From NCBI GenBank assembly GCA_037176905.1, contig JBBBWG010032586.1, forward strand, positions 1-41,882: DNA of 41,882 bases, given 5' to 3'. The notes beneath the pieces were generated by a model that saw nothing but the letters and a program-made list of their open reading frames with translations, did no database searches and was not told where the DNA came from. This document shows, piece by piece, positions 22,440-35,185 of the stretch; position 1 is the first letter of the stretch, and every line of letters begins with the position of its first letter. Made by a program: the position numbers and the translations under genes. Source of the stretch: Azolla pinnata (Eukaryota > Streptophyta > Polypodiopsida > Salviniales > Salviniaceae).

Positions 22440-22812
22440 CTGTATGAATGCATGTATGTATGCATGTATCCATACATGTATGTATGCATATATCCATGCA
22501 TGCATGGATGTATGCATGCATGGATGTATGCATGCATGGACGTATGCATGCATGTGTCCATGCATGTATGTATGCATGCGTGTGTGCATGTGTGCATGTA
22601 TGTATGCATGTGTGTATGCATGTGTGCATGTATGTATGCATGTGTGCATGCATGTGTGTATGCATGGATGTATGCATGCATGTGTGTATGGAGGTATGTA
22701 TGTATGTGTGCATGGATGTATGTGTGCATGTGTGTGTATGTATGCATGCATGCATGCATGTATGTATGTATGTATGTGTGTGTGCATGTATGTATGTATG
22801 TCTATATGTGTG
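22440..22812. repeat. (TATG/CATG)n microsatellite, about 370 bp, upstream of the PLP-enzyme gene
   Basis: A near-continuous array of ATGT, ATGC and GTGT tetramers. Because every unit is four bases and lacks stop codons in any register, all three frames on both strands stay open, creating long spurious ORFs rich in Met, Cys, Val or His, Thr, Ile. It begins about 76 bases upstream of the chosen ATG of the minus-strand gene, so it is likely in its 5' UTR or core promoter. It is the same family of repeat as 13857-14235. Confidence 0.92.
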
Positions 22813-23102
22813 CATGTGTCTGAAACAGATTGATAGATGATGTCATTATTATTGTCGAGAGGGGTACATACCGAAGAAGGCGCGAGGTCCGAGCCCCACA
22901 TCTTTCTGGCCCATCCCCGCTTTTATGATCTGCTCAGTTCGGCGCTGACTGTAAACTGCAGAAAGCCACTCATTCATCGCTGCGAAATCGTTCTGTCGCA
23001 GTTTGTAACTCGGTACAATCTGTCTTTAGCTGGAACCCCCCCCCCCACCCCCCCTGACTTGCCGATGCATCGACCCCGCCCTCTGATCTCGGTGAAAAAA
23101 GG

Positions 23103-23514
23103 TTAAGGCTCTAGATCAAGCCCATGCTTTCCTTCCATCAAACTCGATGATGTCCCTTGATCTTGTTGCAAGTAACCTGCTGCGGTTGTTGGTTTGAGAC
23201 CCAAATCAATTCGGCAATAGGTTCCTCCAAAGTAAGCTGACATAACAACAAGTGCATCTTCTAGTCCAAAGCAATGTCGTAAGATATGGTAACTTGCCCA
23301 GATTTGGTGACTCGTTTGTATGCCCAAAAAAAATATCGGGCCCGTCCGAGGGGTGCTTACTTTCAACATGGCTTGCTTCAAACAACATAAAAGCAAGATT
23401 TTCGAGGTCGATTGATACTGAGTAAATTAGCAGAAGCTCAGCAGCATATGTGATTATTGTTTCCACCCCTGCTTTCTCAATCGCTCGAACCGCCTCGAAA
23501 ATCCCGTCACCAAC
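23103..23514 (-). pseudogene. Unidentified coding-like fragment with a frameshift
   Basis: On the minus strand, 23514 to about 23330 reads as a balanced protein sequence (VGDGIFEAVRAIEKAGVETI, then ITYAAELLLIYSVSIDLENL). At an eight-T run on that strand (forward A-run, 23327-23334) the frame shifts by one. The adjacent frame continues as HQIWASYHILRHCFGLEDAL and VVMSAYFGGTYCRIDLG to a TAA at 23103-23105. Upstream the first frame meets a TGA at 23515-23517. Composition looks like real protein rather than random ORF, but I do not recognise the family. It may be a decayed gene, an exon of an unmodelled gene, or a remnant of a mobile element. Confidence 0.35.
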
Positions 23515-23787
23515 TCACTGTCTTTTACAAGATCGACTGTAAATAGTCGTTCGAGCAACAAAAAGGGGTCCGATTCTCCTCCTGTCTTTTTTTTTTGTTG
23601 CGTCAAAAGAGGGGGGGGTATTCTCTTCAGCACCTTTGCAGAGTAAACGATATATCTCAAAGGGGGGATCTAGCAGCAACATCGATCGTAAAGAATGGCC
23701 AGTTTGTCAGCTGTACGATCCAGTTTTCCATTATTATTCCTGTCTTCAAAGGGATGCAGCGAGGCGAGGTGAGAGTGCTTCCATAAT

Positions 23788-23899
23788 GGCCAAAAACCCA
23801 AAACCCAAAACCCAAAGCCTTTAACACTAAACCCTAAACCCTAAACCTTAAACCCTAAACCCTAAACCCTAAACCTTAAACCCTAAACCCTAAACCCTG
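23788..23899 (+). repeat. Interstitial telomere-like (CCCTAAA)n tract / telo-boxes
   Basis: AAAACCC units pass into about nine CCCTAAA heptamers with CCTTAAA variants. This is the Arabidopsis-type plant telomere repeat. It ends 150 bases before the start codon of the alpha/beta hydrolase gene, where AAACCCTAA telo-boxes are known plant promoter elements, bound for example by TRB/Myb-type proteins. Whether it acts here is inference. Confidence 0.9.
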
Positions 23900-24015
23900 T
23901 TCCTGTACCTTGAACTTGACAAAACAGTTAGTTGCTCAAGAGGGTTAGTTTTGCAATTATCCAAATCCACCAGATTCAAAACTGTGAACTTTCTTCCTCT
24001 TCTTCTTCTTCTTCT

Positions 24016-24047
<32 letters not shown>

Positions 24048-24049
24048 CG

Positions 24050-27000
24050 ATGGCTCCTCAGCCATGCTTCCATGGACATAGCATCGCGTTTACCCCCAAC
24101 ATTGCTCCCATTTCCATGGTAAGAATCGTCTCTCCTTTCATCTTCTCTGGAACTGAAGAGCAGTACCTCAAATGGCCGAGCCCTCGCTTTCTCTTTGAAA
24201 GATCGAGAGGAAAGAAAACATGCCGCATTTCTTCCCTTTTCGTGTTCCATGATCTGAATCCGTTATGATCCACGGATTGTTGTGCTGGTACGGTTCCCTG
24301 AATCTAGCTCTATCTTACGATGGTGTCTCAGGCTAGCTCCTCATGTGTTAACATTGGCTGCCACCCAGAAACATTTGCAGTTGAAAGGCTCCAGCTTTTG
24401 GCCGACAGAAGCTTCCGGATTCGCCATTCCGAACAATTTGCATCAGAAGTTCTCAATAATTCCTCAAGGAGAAGGAACTTCCAGAAGTTTTTTTCACAAC
24501 CTCCCTTTTTAAACCAAAAGCGTTTCCGGTATTCATCAGATATGGCCAAGAAAACAATGGCCATGGCTGGATCTTCCTTTGAGATTCTCGAAGGACAGTC
24601 TCGATCTTTTCACGAACTTCCTTCAGGTTTGAAGATGGAGGTGATACAACAGCTGGCCCAACACACCAATAAACCTGACAGTAACCTAAAGAAGGAGAAG
24701 AATCCTCCCATTGTATTTCTTCATGGAAGTTATCATGCTGCTTGGTGCTGGGCTATTCATTGGCTTCCCTTTTTCTCTACCAAAGGTCACGATTGCTACG
24801 CCCTCAGTTTCCTGGGACAGGTATAAGCTTTTCTAAGCGGTTCTCTTTTTATAGATTGTAGTAATTAAGATATGGAGTTGGTAAGGTATTTTTTCAGCAC
24901 TTTGCAAGTGAATAGTGGGTATCTAAAATAGAGAAGGGGATCCAGATTTTGTGGAGATCTAAGAGTTGGTAATGGTATGGATCATGTGTGATGGTGAGGT
25001 CTTTGAAAGTGAATGTAGTTATATATAAATACTCGAAATCAATTGAATCAAACAAATTTATATATGCTGCTTAAATGTAGCTAGCTCTCTAGGTTGATAC
25101 TTTGGACATCTGCATTCGAATTTAATTATGTTATTGAATTTTAATTGTGCTTAAATGTTTCTAAGGGTGAGAGTGATATTCCAAGTGCAGGGGTTGGAGG
25201 AACACTTCAGGTATCAAAAAAATTCTCTTTCCAAATAACAATTTTTGAATGAGTGTGCTTTATATAATTAATGGGAAACACATGTTTCAATTTGTTGTTG
25301 CTTCTATACAATCCAGTAGTCTCATGCAAGGGATGTAGCACATTTTATCCGTCATAAAGTCCCTATAAAGCCAGTCTTGGTTGGGCATTCATTTGGAGGA
25401 CTAATAGTGCAGCAGTATTTAGCTCCCAGTATGAATTTGCGTTCAGATTCACAACCTTCTTTGGAAGGTAATACCCAAGTTTAAGCTTTAAGTGCTCATT
25501 GGTACAAGGACCTAACATAATAAATAGTTTTCAGCAGGGGATGAAGAACCTTTCCCGGAGTTAACTGCTGCAGTTCTGGCATGCTCAGTACCTCCTACAG
25601 GCAATGGGTAAGAGATTTAAGCTTATTGTTTTAATCCTGAATCACCCGTTAGCTTTCATTACCAACCCCATACCGTCCTCAGTTAAATCCATCAAGGAGA
25701 AAAGAAGGGCACAAATTCATCATGCGATAACTGAAATAATGCATATAGTAGAAAAAGAGGAGGGATGGCTCATACAGTTACAGATAGTTGCTCTTAAGTG
25801 CTTGATAGAGAGTATTTGGATTTTAACACATTAAGGCATTGGGACTAAAAAAGGAAAAGACTGTGGCTGTAGTGAAGTTACATAAATGGCCGTAATTTAT
25901 TGACCAAATATCATGCTACACTAAGAATCTGAATTATTCCTTTCTGTTTGTTCCTGCAAACAATCAAAAGTAAAAGTCAAATGAATCAAATCATAATCAG
26001 TTACATTTCCATGTTCAACTGTGCCTTTTGGTAAGTTAATTCATACATGTCTAAAGATAAGTTAATGAATAACATAAATGCTGTGGTGTATTTTCATGCG
26101 CATAAAAAATTGTGGAAGTTATTTTTACAAAAGTACATGCCTTCGTTTGTTGTTACATGGATCTATTATAGATTCAAGGTAGAACTTAATCATAAAATTA
26201 ATGCTTTTCTCCTTGACAGACCCATTGTCCAAAGATATCTTATGAGTAGACCATTTGCTTCTATAAAGGTGATAATATGAATTGTTGTTCTCTTGTTTCA
26301 TTTCGTGTCAAATCAATCTAGCGAGTTTTGCTAATCAATTTGTTAGTTATAATCATTGTAGGTGACACTCAGTCTTGCAGCAAAGGCATTTGCCTACAGT
26401 GAATCCCTTTGTAGAGAAACCTTTTTTTCAAGCAGCATGCCATTGTCTCTTGTTCAGAGGTAAACATTTCCCCCCTCCACTAGAAAACCTTTGGAGGATT
26501 TTTTTCATTAGCAGAAAATAATGAGAAAATTACCTCTGTGAAATTATTTACTGTCATGATTGTACCATAGTGATGTCTCCTGGATATAGCCTAACATCAC
26601 AAAATATTTGGAATCCTTGCCCAGATTGTCCCAAAGTTTTTTTTAAAGAAACACACTCTGCATCGTTGACACTAACCTTATTTTGCATCTTGGGATTGAT
26701 AAAGACCAAAGCCACTTTCGCAGGGGCAAATATTTTATTCAGGGGATGACCAAAATTAAAGGTTAAAAAGAAATCTCTGAAGTCACATCCAGATTCCTCA
26801 ACAACAAATGTCAAAATTACTAAAGAACTTCCCCTGATTATCTGTAAGGTCACATGATGAGATAAGCATGTAGAATATCATAGGTGAGATAGAAATTTTT
26901 ATTTATTTATCTGGAGGACCAAGATGACCTACGAGGCCTAAAGAGAAGTGCAAACGTGAAGTGAATAATGATTGTTGCAATGCATTTGGAGACCCAGGTG

Positions 27001-27584
27001 GTATGGCATAAATCTGATTTTGTGAAATTTTCCGAGGAAATAATCACATGTAAGCGCATAAAGTGGTGTTGTCTGTGGCTGTAGGTACCAACAACTATTG
27101 ATAAAAAGCTCTAGTGTACCACTATTCAATCTGCGAGAACTCAATGCGTCACTGCCTGTGGATATTCCTATTGAGAATGCACCCCCTGTTCTTGTTATTG
27201 GAGCAGAAGATGATTTTATTGTGGTAACTTCTATTTTTCAAAATGATGATACTTTTTTGCTATCTTCCATTTGGCTTTTTTTGGGATGGACCACTGATGG
27301 TCCACATGGTATTTTAGTATGTTGCAGTGTGTATGCCTTCTTTGAATACCATGAAGCTGTTCGGAATCCTAAATGTTGACAAATGCTATTAATGTTCTTC
27401 CAATTTTCAGGATATTCAGGGCGTCCAAGAAACTGCTGATGCCTATGGAAAAGACCTGGTAATTGTACCATCAATTGCGCATGACATTATGCTGGATGTT
27501 GCATGGGAGAGTGCAGCTAACATAGTGGCCGATTGGCTTGAACATAAAGCCCCAAAGCATATGCAAGCAGCTACGAGGAAATGA
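24050..27584 (+). CDS. Alpha/beta hydrolase fold protein, probably organelle-targeted, 9 exons, 426 aa
   Basis: Exons are 24050-24118, 24332-24820, 25166-25210, 25320-25467, 25538-25607, 26220-26268, 26362-26459, 27085-27223 and 27411-27584; phases agree throughout to TGA. The N-terminal 100 or so residues are Ser/Arg-rich with few acids, like a plastid or mitochondrial leader. The fold is shown by FLHGSYHAAWCW (oxyanion-hole HG, His154), LGQGESD, the nucleophile elbow GHSFGG (Ser225), VLVIGAEDDFIV (acid Asp365 or Asp366) and SIAHDIMLD (His393), so the catalytic triad is complete. It belongs to a plant subfamily of soluble esterase/lipase-like hydrolases; the substrate cannot be told. CTT/CTG triplets at 23996-24046 form the 5' UTR. 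It is transcribed convergently with the polymerase gene, whose stop is 636 bases away. Confidence 0.9.
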
Positions 27585-28219
27585 TGTAATATTTGAGTCA
27601 GTTTCCATATGGAAATACAACATTCTAGATTGTTGCACAATGTCCAGTTTTGGGTTGTCATATCAAATTTTCCTGCTACAAATAAATGTAGAAGTCAACA
27701 GTATAGATAGAGGCTTTTAGAAGGAAGTACATGTAAAAACAATTTCTTTTTCATTGATGAGGTGTGTGGCTACTTCTGTGAGTACAGATGCTAGAAGTGA
27801 TGCTCAGTAAGAAACTCCAAAGTAAACCATGCACATAAGAGCAGAAATAGAAGGCAATTTTCATAACCAAAGTTTATGCGATATAATTTCCAAGATAATT
27901 GAGCAGGTGAACAAGAATATTTCCAAGATAAATGAGTTGTAAGCCCCCTCATACCATCTTCAAACTTTTCACTTCTTCTTGGCATAATATCCTTCCTTGA
28001 AACGATCTGAGACATTCAGATTACATACACAGTACACTCAGCCCTCTTTTTTTTCTTGGCCCCTCTTCAATAAATTTCAGATTCTTTCAAGAGCTTGAGT
28101 CAATTATACAAAAACTCCTTATATCTCATATTGAGGAAAGAATCATATGTGTAAGTATACATTGAAGAAGATCACAAAGGACAGTAGAAAACAGCCTAGC
28201 AAATTCATGTTACGCTTCT
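27585..28219. other. Intergenic region between two convergent 3' ends
   Basis: AT-rich sequence holding the 3' UTRs of the hydrolase (+) and polymerase (-) genes. No gene or repeat is recognised. Confidence 0.6.
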
Positions 28220-31200
28220 CTACTTCGCAGCGTACCAACTGTTTGCATACTTTGCATCCACTGCAAGATCAACTTTCAAAATATTCTTTCCATCAAAGGG
28301 ATGCGACATTGCCTTCACCACAAGCTCTTTGGCATAATCTGCTGACTCTGTTGGTCCCTCCAGAATCATTTCATCATGCACCTACCAAAAGAAGTCAATC
28401 AATATAATGTAATATTTTACTTGTACTGAGCAAGCCCAATTCTACATTCTACTTGTCTCCAAGGATTCAGTTGCCATTTGTGAGCAATCGCATGATCAAT
28501 ACCTAGGTTACACTGAGTGATCACAATGTCTTCACCCTACTTTTGAAAATGCAATATAGGGTATTCACAAAATACCAAAATGCTCCTGTTGGGTGTGGGA
28601 AATATGGACGGACAACCACAACCAACTCAACTTATTATCACTTGTATCATCTTTCAATGTTCCCAATCGACTAAATTTTCCAAGGTTTTCATCTCATTTT
28701 GAGGTTTACCAAACTGAACAAAGAGCAATCTTTACCTGCAGAAGCAACCTCCAACCCAGACGATTCAACTCAGTATTCCTTACGATTTCCAGCATAGCAA
28801 GCATTGCTACGTCTGCTGCACTCCCCTGAAGCAGAAACATAAATCAAATTAAATAAAAAACTTAACTTTTAGAATACATGTGGCTGTTTAAATTATAGAT
28901 GCATCTTCTTTGCAATCTACTTCTATGAATAATGACAAAGCTGGGGGTTATTAATACTTATAACAATGCCAGGATTGAAGAAAGACCTGAACAGGAGTAT
29001 TTATAGCAGCACGTTCTATTCTACCCCTTGAAAAATTATTAGCTGACTTTACAACAGGGAAATGTCTTGCACGGCCCAGAATGGTATATACACAATGGTT
29101 CTTGAGAGCATCCCTTTTCTGTATTTCTTGCCATAACCGCACTTCACGCCGATCTCTGTACCAAAGATCCACAGTTTCCTGAGCCTCTTCCAGACTGACC
29201 TGCAATCACACTATTATCTCAGTGATTCCAATGCATGACATGTGTGAGAATTGAATTATATTACAAGTAACAAGAGTCCCTAGTAAAATGGAAACGGGTA
29301 TTGAAAGGCACCTTCCAATCCTTTGACAGACCCATTGCTGTTTTACCATACGCAATGGAGAAGTTTAGCATCTTTGCCTTTCTCCGTTCTGCAGCATATA
29401 CATCCTGCATCCTCATGGAAAAGGAAATTTTGAGAAAATAGCAGAAAAAAGGTATGCCTTGCAAATACATAAATGATCAAGCCCATTCCCCATAGCTCAT
29501 CATCACCTTCAGTAACGGTACAGGTGGAGATTTCTCCCCAGATTTGGGTTCCCACTCCAGAAGCACATCTCCTTTTTCCACAGCCTTTTTCAAATGATCA
29601 TACATATTCATGGCTGTTCTTGAGTGGAAATCACCGCCAATTCTAAATGCCTCCAACATACTTTCACAATTTGCAAGATGTGCTAGGAGTCTAAGCTCCA
29701 ACTGTTGAATCAAATAAAATACAAATAACATATTTATATGAATAAGTACTGGTATTTAAGAGCAAAGGGACTGAAGACAAATCATGCACTACGTAAGACA
29801 TTCCGATAGTAGTAAGAAATACCCGTGCCACTCATTGAAAAATAGAAAGGTGCAGCACCTGTCCATAATCTGCAACAATCAATGAGTTCCCTGGACTTGC
29901 TATAAAAGCTTGTCTTATCTTGTAACGGTCTTTCTCTAAAGCTGGTTGATTCTGTTAGACAGAAATATATACCAAGTTCTATGAATCCTGACAACAGATG
30001 ATATAAGTCCCTTAACATAAATATGTTTGGCCGTGGTCATCAGTACCTGAAGGTTGGGACGCCTAGCCGACAATCGCCCTGTTTCTGTATTCAGATTCAA
30101 AGAGCAGTGTACACGACCATCGGATCCCAAAATATCACCGCCCTGCCTAACAAACTATCACAATCTCACAATTCAAACTTGACATTACATATGAAAAAAC
30201 AAGACAATGTGCACTTACTTGCAAAGGTTGTATAAAGCTAGAGATAAGTGTATCAATGGCAGAAATCTCACAAAGTGCTGCAATGGCTTTACAAGCTTCT
30301 TTTCCCTCCTGTCCTCCATTGAAGGCTTGATAAGCTTTACCATATACACTCAAGTCTTCATCAGATTGTTTGTCGGTTTTTATTACGTCTTCAACCCCAG
30401 CTGATGTTAAAACAGCATCAAAACCTCCGGGAATGAAGTCTTCCTCCTCTTCAATTTCATCACAGTTAACTGAAACTTTTCCAGCCAGATTTTTCAATGC
30501 TTGTATGCTTACAGCTGGCAATCCACTAGATGTTAGTGTTTCAACAGGTAACTCAACACCTATTCCACTTATTTCAATAGTCCTGTATTTCAATGGAGCC
30601 TTTTTCCCTTTTTCAATAAAGCCATTGACATTTGGAATTTTGAAACTGCGTGTTTTACTAACATTTTGGAACCTGAAATTCTACCCACATCAAACAAGGT
30701 CACAAAAAAGCACTAACCAGGAAAAATGAAAATCTTAGCAAAAATTATGAAAATAGAGCAAAAATATATACCCGCCAAATAATAGTTGCCTTATTTGAGC
30801 ATCACTTGTCACATTCATAAATTGGGCACTACTGCAATACTTAGCTGCCCATTTACGAAATCGGTTTATTGATATTGCACGTTCTTTGCAAGCAACTTTT
30901 TCAACTTCTGCAAGATAAGCTCGATCTACAAGCATCCCATGTGCTTCCATCCCAGCCAGCACCTCTCCAAAAGGTCTCCAAAAAGTGCAGTAGAAGTCAT
31001 ACATACTGCCACGTTTCTGATTCTGAGAATACCAATCTCTTGCTTGAAGTTTTTCCCGCAAACTTTCCCACAGCCTCCAAGTACAAAGAGCATCACCTGA
31101 AGAATAGCATATCCATCTCTCTCGGAGGCTTGGGTCTCTCTGTAATTCTTCCACTGGTGGAATAGCCTTTACACTGCTTTCCGTTCCATCCTTTTTCAAT

Positions 31201-33822
31201 TTCCCAACACTGAAAAGATCTTTCATTGAAGTTTTCTTTGTTAACATATCAGCATCCCATTTATGCACACCATTCATAATATTGATGTCACTGGTTAAAG
31301 ATTCAAGGGAATAGCCTCCTTCAGAGCCTTTTCTTCCAGAGTGCCAAAGACGCGCAAGATGCATTGTATCAGCATAGAAACCTGACACTCCTATCCCATG
31401 GTTTGCCAAAACATGCTTATCAAAACTGAAGTTATGCCAAACCTAAGATCCATTACAAGGCCCAGTCATGCAACAAAATTATAGTTAGTAGTGGAAACCA
31501 GAACATCAAAAGCAAAACTACAGTATCCCCATCAAGATCAAAATCTGAGTGATGGACCAACTATGGTTGGCATGTTGAGATAAAAGGCATGTGTCTTCAT
31601 GTATCTTAATATCAAAACAGTCTATAGGATTGATTAATTTTCTTCTGCTTCCAAACACTGGCACACCTCTAGTTAAGACACTCTGTGACACACATTTCAA
31701 ATGCCTGCTTAAGGCATCCATAGACCTGAAAACATTTGGAACAAAAATTCCTCTTGAGTGTAAAATGTTTTGCCTTTATCTAAATTTCTTTACCTATAAC
31801 CAATTTTGTGAGTTCAAACAAGTGATGATTTGAACAGTCCTCTTACAGGAGACCCACCTTCCGAATAGACGTATCTTCAAAGTAAGCTTTAAAAGCATCA
31901 CGAATTTCACTATCAGTATCAAGGATGTCAACCCAAATGCACTTCTTTCCATTCCCAAAGTCAGCATCAGGTCCACAATATATACTGAAGCAGATCACAG
32001 TACCATGTCCAACAGGACTTTCTTTTTTTACGTTTATATTTGAAACCTAAAACAAAGAATCCCAATGTTTATGTCAATACCAGTTCATGAAACTAGCAAT
32101 TGAAAAAATAACTACCAAAAGAATGTCTATCAGAACTTAAGAAATCAAAATGAATGGGAATGGGTTTGACAATCCATGAGGCAATATTTGCGAAATCTCA
32201 TTTCAAGAGAACAATGACACGGCTTGACATCCCAATATTTGAGTTAGAGCAAACCTCAGTATCACATGCATGAATGAAATCCTTGTAATCTTCTCTAAGT
32301 TTTCGAATGACCATTTGGGCTGTTGCAAGGTTGTCAACAACAAGAATGTCCTCCATCGTGCATGCCATTTGTGATGGCTTACTTTCTGAGGCTTTCAACA
32401 ATAACACCTCAGGAGCATTACCATTGGGACTGGATGTATGACAATCACCCATCAAAGTTTCCAATGAAATCTTCGCAAACGATTTGGATTCGACCTCTTT
32501 ACTGATTCCGTTTGGATAGGTCACGGGCTCAACTCTACCCTGCATTTCAAGTGTATATTTGGAGTCCTTATTCGATGCACAATCCAAGCCAGAACTGGTT
32601 CTGGTACCATCTAAATATTGCTTGAGAGAATTTCTATACTTGATATGTCTTTCCATATAAGAAATTTGGGAGCTGTGGTCCAACACAGCTATTTTGGGTA
32701 CTATATTTGCTTCCTCTGTCAAATGTCCATCTTCACATTCTTTTTGATCCACTCTAGTTTGAACACAAGATGGAAGCTGTCTGATATCATATATGTTGCT
32801 TATTGTATCTACCCCACTCTTTGGTAGCTCGGAAGGCATCCCTACCCTTTCTTGCACTTCCTTGCTATCCCTTTGCATTAAATCCAGTTCCTGTTGATGG
32901 CCTTTCTGTCCGAGATTCCAACCCGCAAAAGGTTTTCTGCCCTTTACATATGCATCTGCAACACTACTGGTTTCTTGCAAATCAGGTTGTCCTTGGAAAC
33001 GCCTGGTTCTCTCTCTTTCTCGCTCAGCCTCTCTCATCCAATGCTCATCGGTGGAGAGACATTGCGATGTCTTGTAAGCAGAAACCCTGATAGGTATTTT
33101 CCTGAAATGAATAAAATGAGAACAAAACTGTTAGCATAAACAATCACCAGAACATAACATCTCTAACACACAATATCTGTGAGCGTGTGTAGCATTTTAC
33201 AGCTGAACCTACAATGCTTATAGGTAATAGATAAAAAGGTTTAAGTAAACAGCTACAACTACACATCTATGAGATTACAGGGAACAGAAAATGCTACCCA
33301 TCTTTCAACAGAACACTCACAAAGACTTTGATATATGTGTGCTTTAATCAGACTACAGATATAAAAATTGGTTTTTTATGGCAGCAGGACACGTTTAAAC
33401 TGTAACAAACTAACAAAATTAGTCTTTGGAAAAAACCTAAACACACTTCAACACATCCTGAAACCAAAGCAAGAAATACTTCAAAGTAAATTCTTCCATT
33501 GTCACAGAGCTTATTCGGTGAAAATACACGAGAGTCAACTTAGAAGAACGTGTATTGTACCAAAAACGGACACGCAAGCAGAATGTCATGGTCACATGGT
33601 ACAAGCAAGACATGTGCATGTATTTCCCTCTTACACAATCATTGTTCCGGAAGTGAAACGGAGGGCACAAAACAGAAATGACGGAAGTACTTACGGCTCT
33701 TCATCGCCGCTGATTGCACAGTTTACAGAATGCCATCTGAGTGTGAGGCAACAGAATCCAGAAGAGGCAGGGTAGGGGGGAGAGAGCGTGGCCGGCCGAA
33801 GGGTAAGGAAGTGAACCCCCAT
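28220..33822 (-). CDS. POLI: Plant organellar DNA polymerase I (bacterial Pol I type, 3'-5' exonuclease + polymerase), 12 exons, 1076 aa
   Basis: Exons in coding order are 33822-33695, 33101-32255, 32046-31858, 31442-30772, 30672-30219, 30142-30047, 29951-29859, 29701-29507, 29404-29312, 29199-28987, 28825-28736 and 28381-28220; total 3231 bases, in frame to TAG. The first 42 residues (MGVHFLTLRPATLSP...) look like an organelle leader. The 3'-5' exonuclease carries Exo I ACDTEV (Asp323, Glu325), Exo II WHNFSFD (Asp396) and Exo III YSSGD (Tyr501, Asp505). The family-A polymerase carries motif A DYGQLELR (Asp823), motif B RRKAKMLNFSIAYGK (898-912) and motif C VHDE (Asp1026). No 5'-3' nuclease domain is present, as is usual for these enzymes, which replicate and repair plastid and mitochondrial DNA. 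Length fits POLIA/POLIB. Residues 43-320 are a poorly conserved, disordered-looking linker. Confidence 0.95.
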
Positions 33823-33895
33823 CACGATAAGGCGAGCCAGAGCCGATGAGCCAGATAATTACTTGTACTCCTCCTCTCTACGATTCTACGAGCAA

Positions 33896-33943
33896 TTCTT
33901 CTTCTTCCTCCTCCTCCTCCTCCTCCTCCTCCTCCTCCTCCTC
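33896..33943. repeat. (TTC)n/(CTC)n tract in the polymerase promoter region
   Basis: A pyrimidine triplet array lies 75-120 bases upstream of the polymerase ATG. A second pyrimidine tract, (TTCC)n then (CTCC)n, is at 34058-34091. Such CT-rich tracts are common around plant transcription starts. Confidence 0.85.
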
Positions 33944-34163
33944 TTCACAGTGCCCTGCTGTGAGAATAAATCTTTTTCTCCTATCCTTTTGTTCCCAGAC
34001 GAGGGTCCTTGTCCTCTTCGCCCTGCGTATGTCCTTCTTCTCCTTCTTCTCCAACTCCTTCCTTCCTTCCTTCCTTCCTCCCTCCCTCCCTCGGGGATTG
34101 GGTCCGGCGATGTGAGAGCTTCAAGCTTCCGTCTTCCCGTCCGCGAGGTCGTCTGCTGCGGCG

Positions 34164-34250
34164 ATGGATTCCCGCTTCCGAATCCACATCACGCAGCCAC
34201 TCGTGCAGAGGCAGAGAAAGAAAAGAGGTCGCGAGAAAGTGAGGTTTTCG
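34164..34250 (+). other. Possible isolated first exon (weak)
   Basis: An ATG at 34164 opens a basic peptide (MDSRFRIHITQPLVQ..., then RKKRGREK) and a consensus-like donor GG|GTGAGG follows at about 34250. The next gene on this strand has its own TATA box and ATG, so a joined transcript is speculative. It could equally be non-coding promoter sequence of the divergent polymerase gene. Confidence 0.15.
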
Positions 34251-34316
34251 GGTGAGGGTTTACCTCTATCCTGCATTTTTTTACACGTTTGAATTTTGAC
34301 TTGTTGATGATTCGAA

Positions 34317-34405
34317 ACCCTAACCCTAACCCTAACCCTAACCCTAACCCTAACCCTAAACCTAAACCTAATCCTAATCCTAATCCTAGCCCTAACCCTA
34401 ACCCT
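34317..34405 (+). repeat. Degenerate telomere-like tract (CCCTAA, then CCTAAA, CCTAAT, CCCTAG)
   Basis: About six perfect CCCTAA hexamers are followed by CCTAAA and CCTAAT variants and two more CCCTAA units. It lies in the spacer between the divergently transcribed polymerase and metallothionein genes. The hexamer form matches the array inside SOSEKI, while the tract at 23788 is heptameric, so both telomere-repeat types occur in the window. Confidence 0.9.
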
Positions 34406-35185
34406 CCTAACCCCTGGGGACCCTATTGGAATTGCCCCTTCTTCCGGCAGCAGTTGACAAGCAGTTGTTCTACAAGACCAATAGCCAGATAGACGTGCAT
34501 ATATCGAGCACCATCTCGCAATCGTCAATCCTATGTGTTTGATACCCTCTGATCGAGCAATTCAAGTTTAGACTGTCAAATCAATGGTGCATAATCGCAT
34601 ATGGTGTGTGTGTGCGTGCGTGTGTTTGTCTTGGTCTGCTTCTTTTTCGTTATTTCACTATTCTATCGACCCATGGGTCAATGGAGATTCCTTGATCGAT
34701 CCGCGGCTATCATTTCCTTGTATTCTCGTAGCTCAACGGGGATGTATCTATCTATCTCGGGCTACACGATCACATGATCCGAGAGATGTTCTTCGTTTTG
34801 GATCGTGCATGCTTTGTTTCGTGATGAAGGTCGAATCGATGACATAATTCGTCGCTCTATTGTTCTTTTGTTTGATCGATCTAGGGGGGGGGGGGCAAGT
34901 TCTTCAGTGGGGTCATGCATGCGCATAATGGTGGATCGATGAATACGATGGGCCTCGATAAGCTTGCATATAACTCATCGCCATATCGCTTATTCCTGTC
35001 GATCGATCTGCTGATGAACGTGATCCGATCGGATCGAAAGCATTTGGAAGAATGAAGAAGGTAGTAGCAATGGAGATGGAAGGGTGAGGAAGATCATGGT
35101 CAAGATTTGTAGAAGAGAGCAGCAACAATTGGTGCATGGTTGCCAAGTGTGGGTCTTCTTTCTTCTGGGTGCTGATTGCTGCTGA

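Noticed and set aside
22195-22840. Five overlapping ORFs of 120-210 codons on both strands
   Set aside because: They are all readings of the stop-free TATG/CATG tetramer array.
20016-22901. 961-aa open frame on the minus strand as the full protein
   Set aside because: The first 179 codons are a CATG/CATA microsatellite and pyrimidine leader with no protein character; the ATG at 22364 gives a sensible N-terminus.
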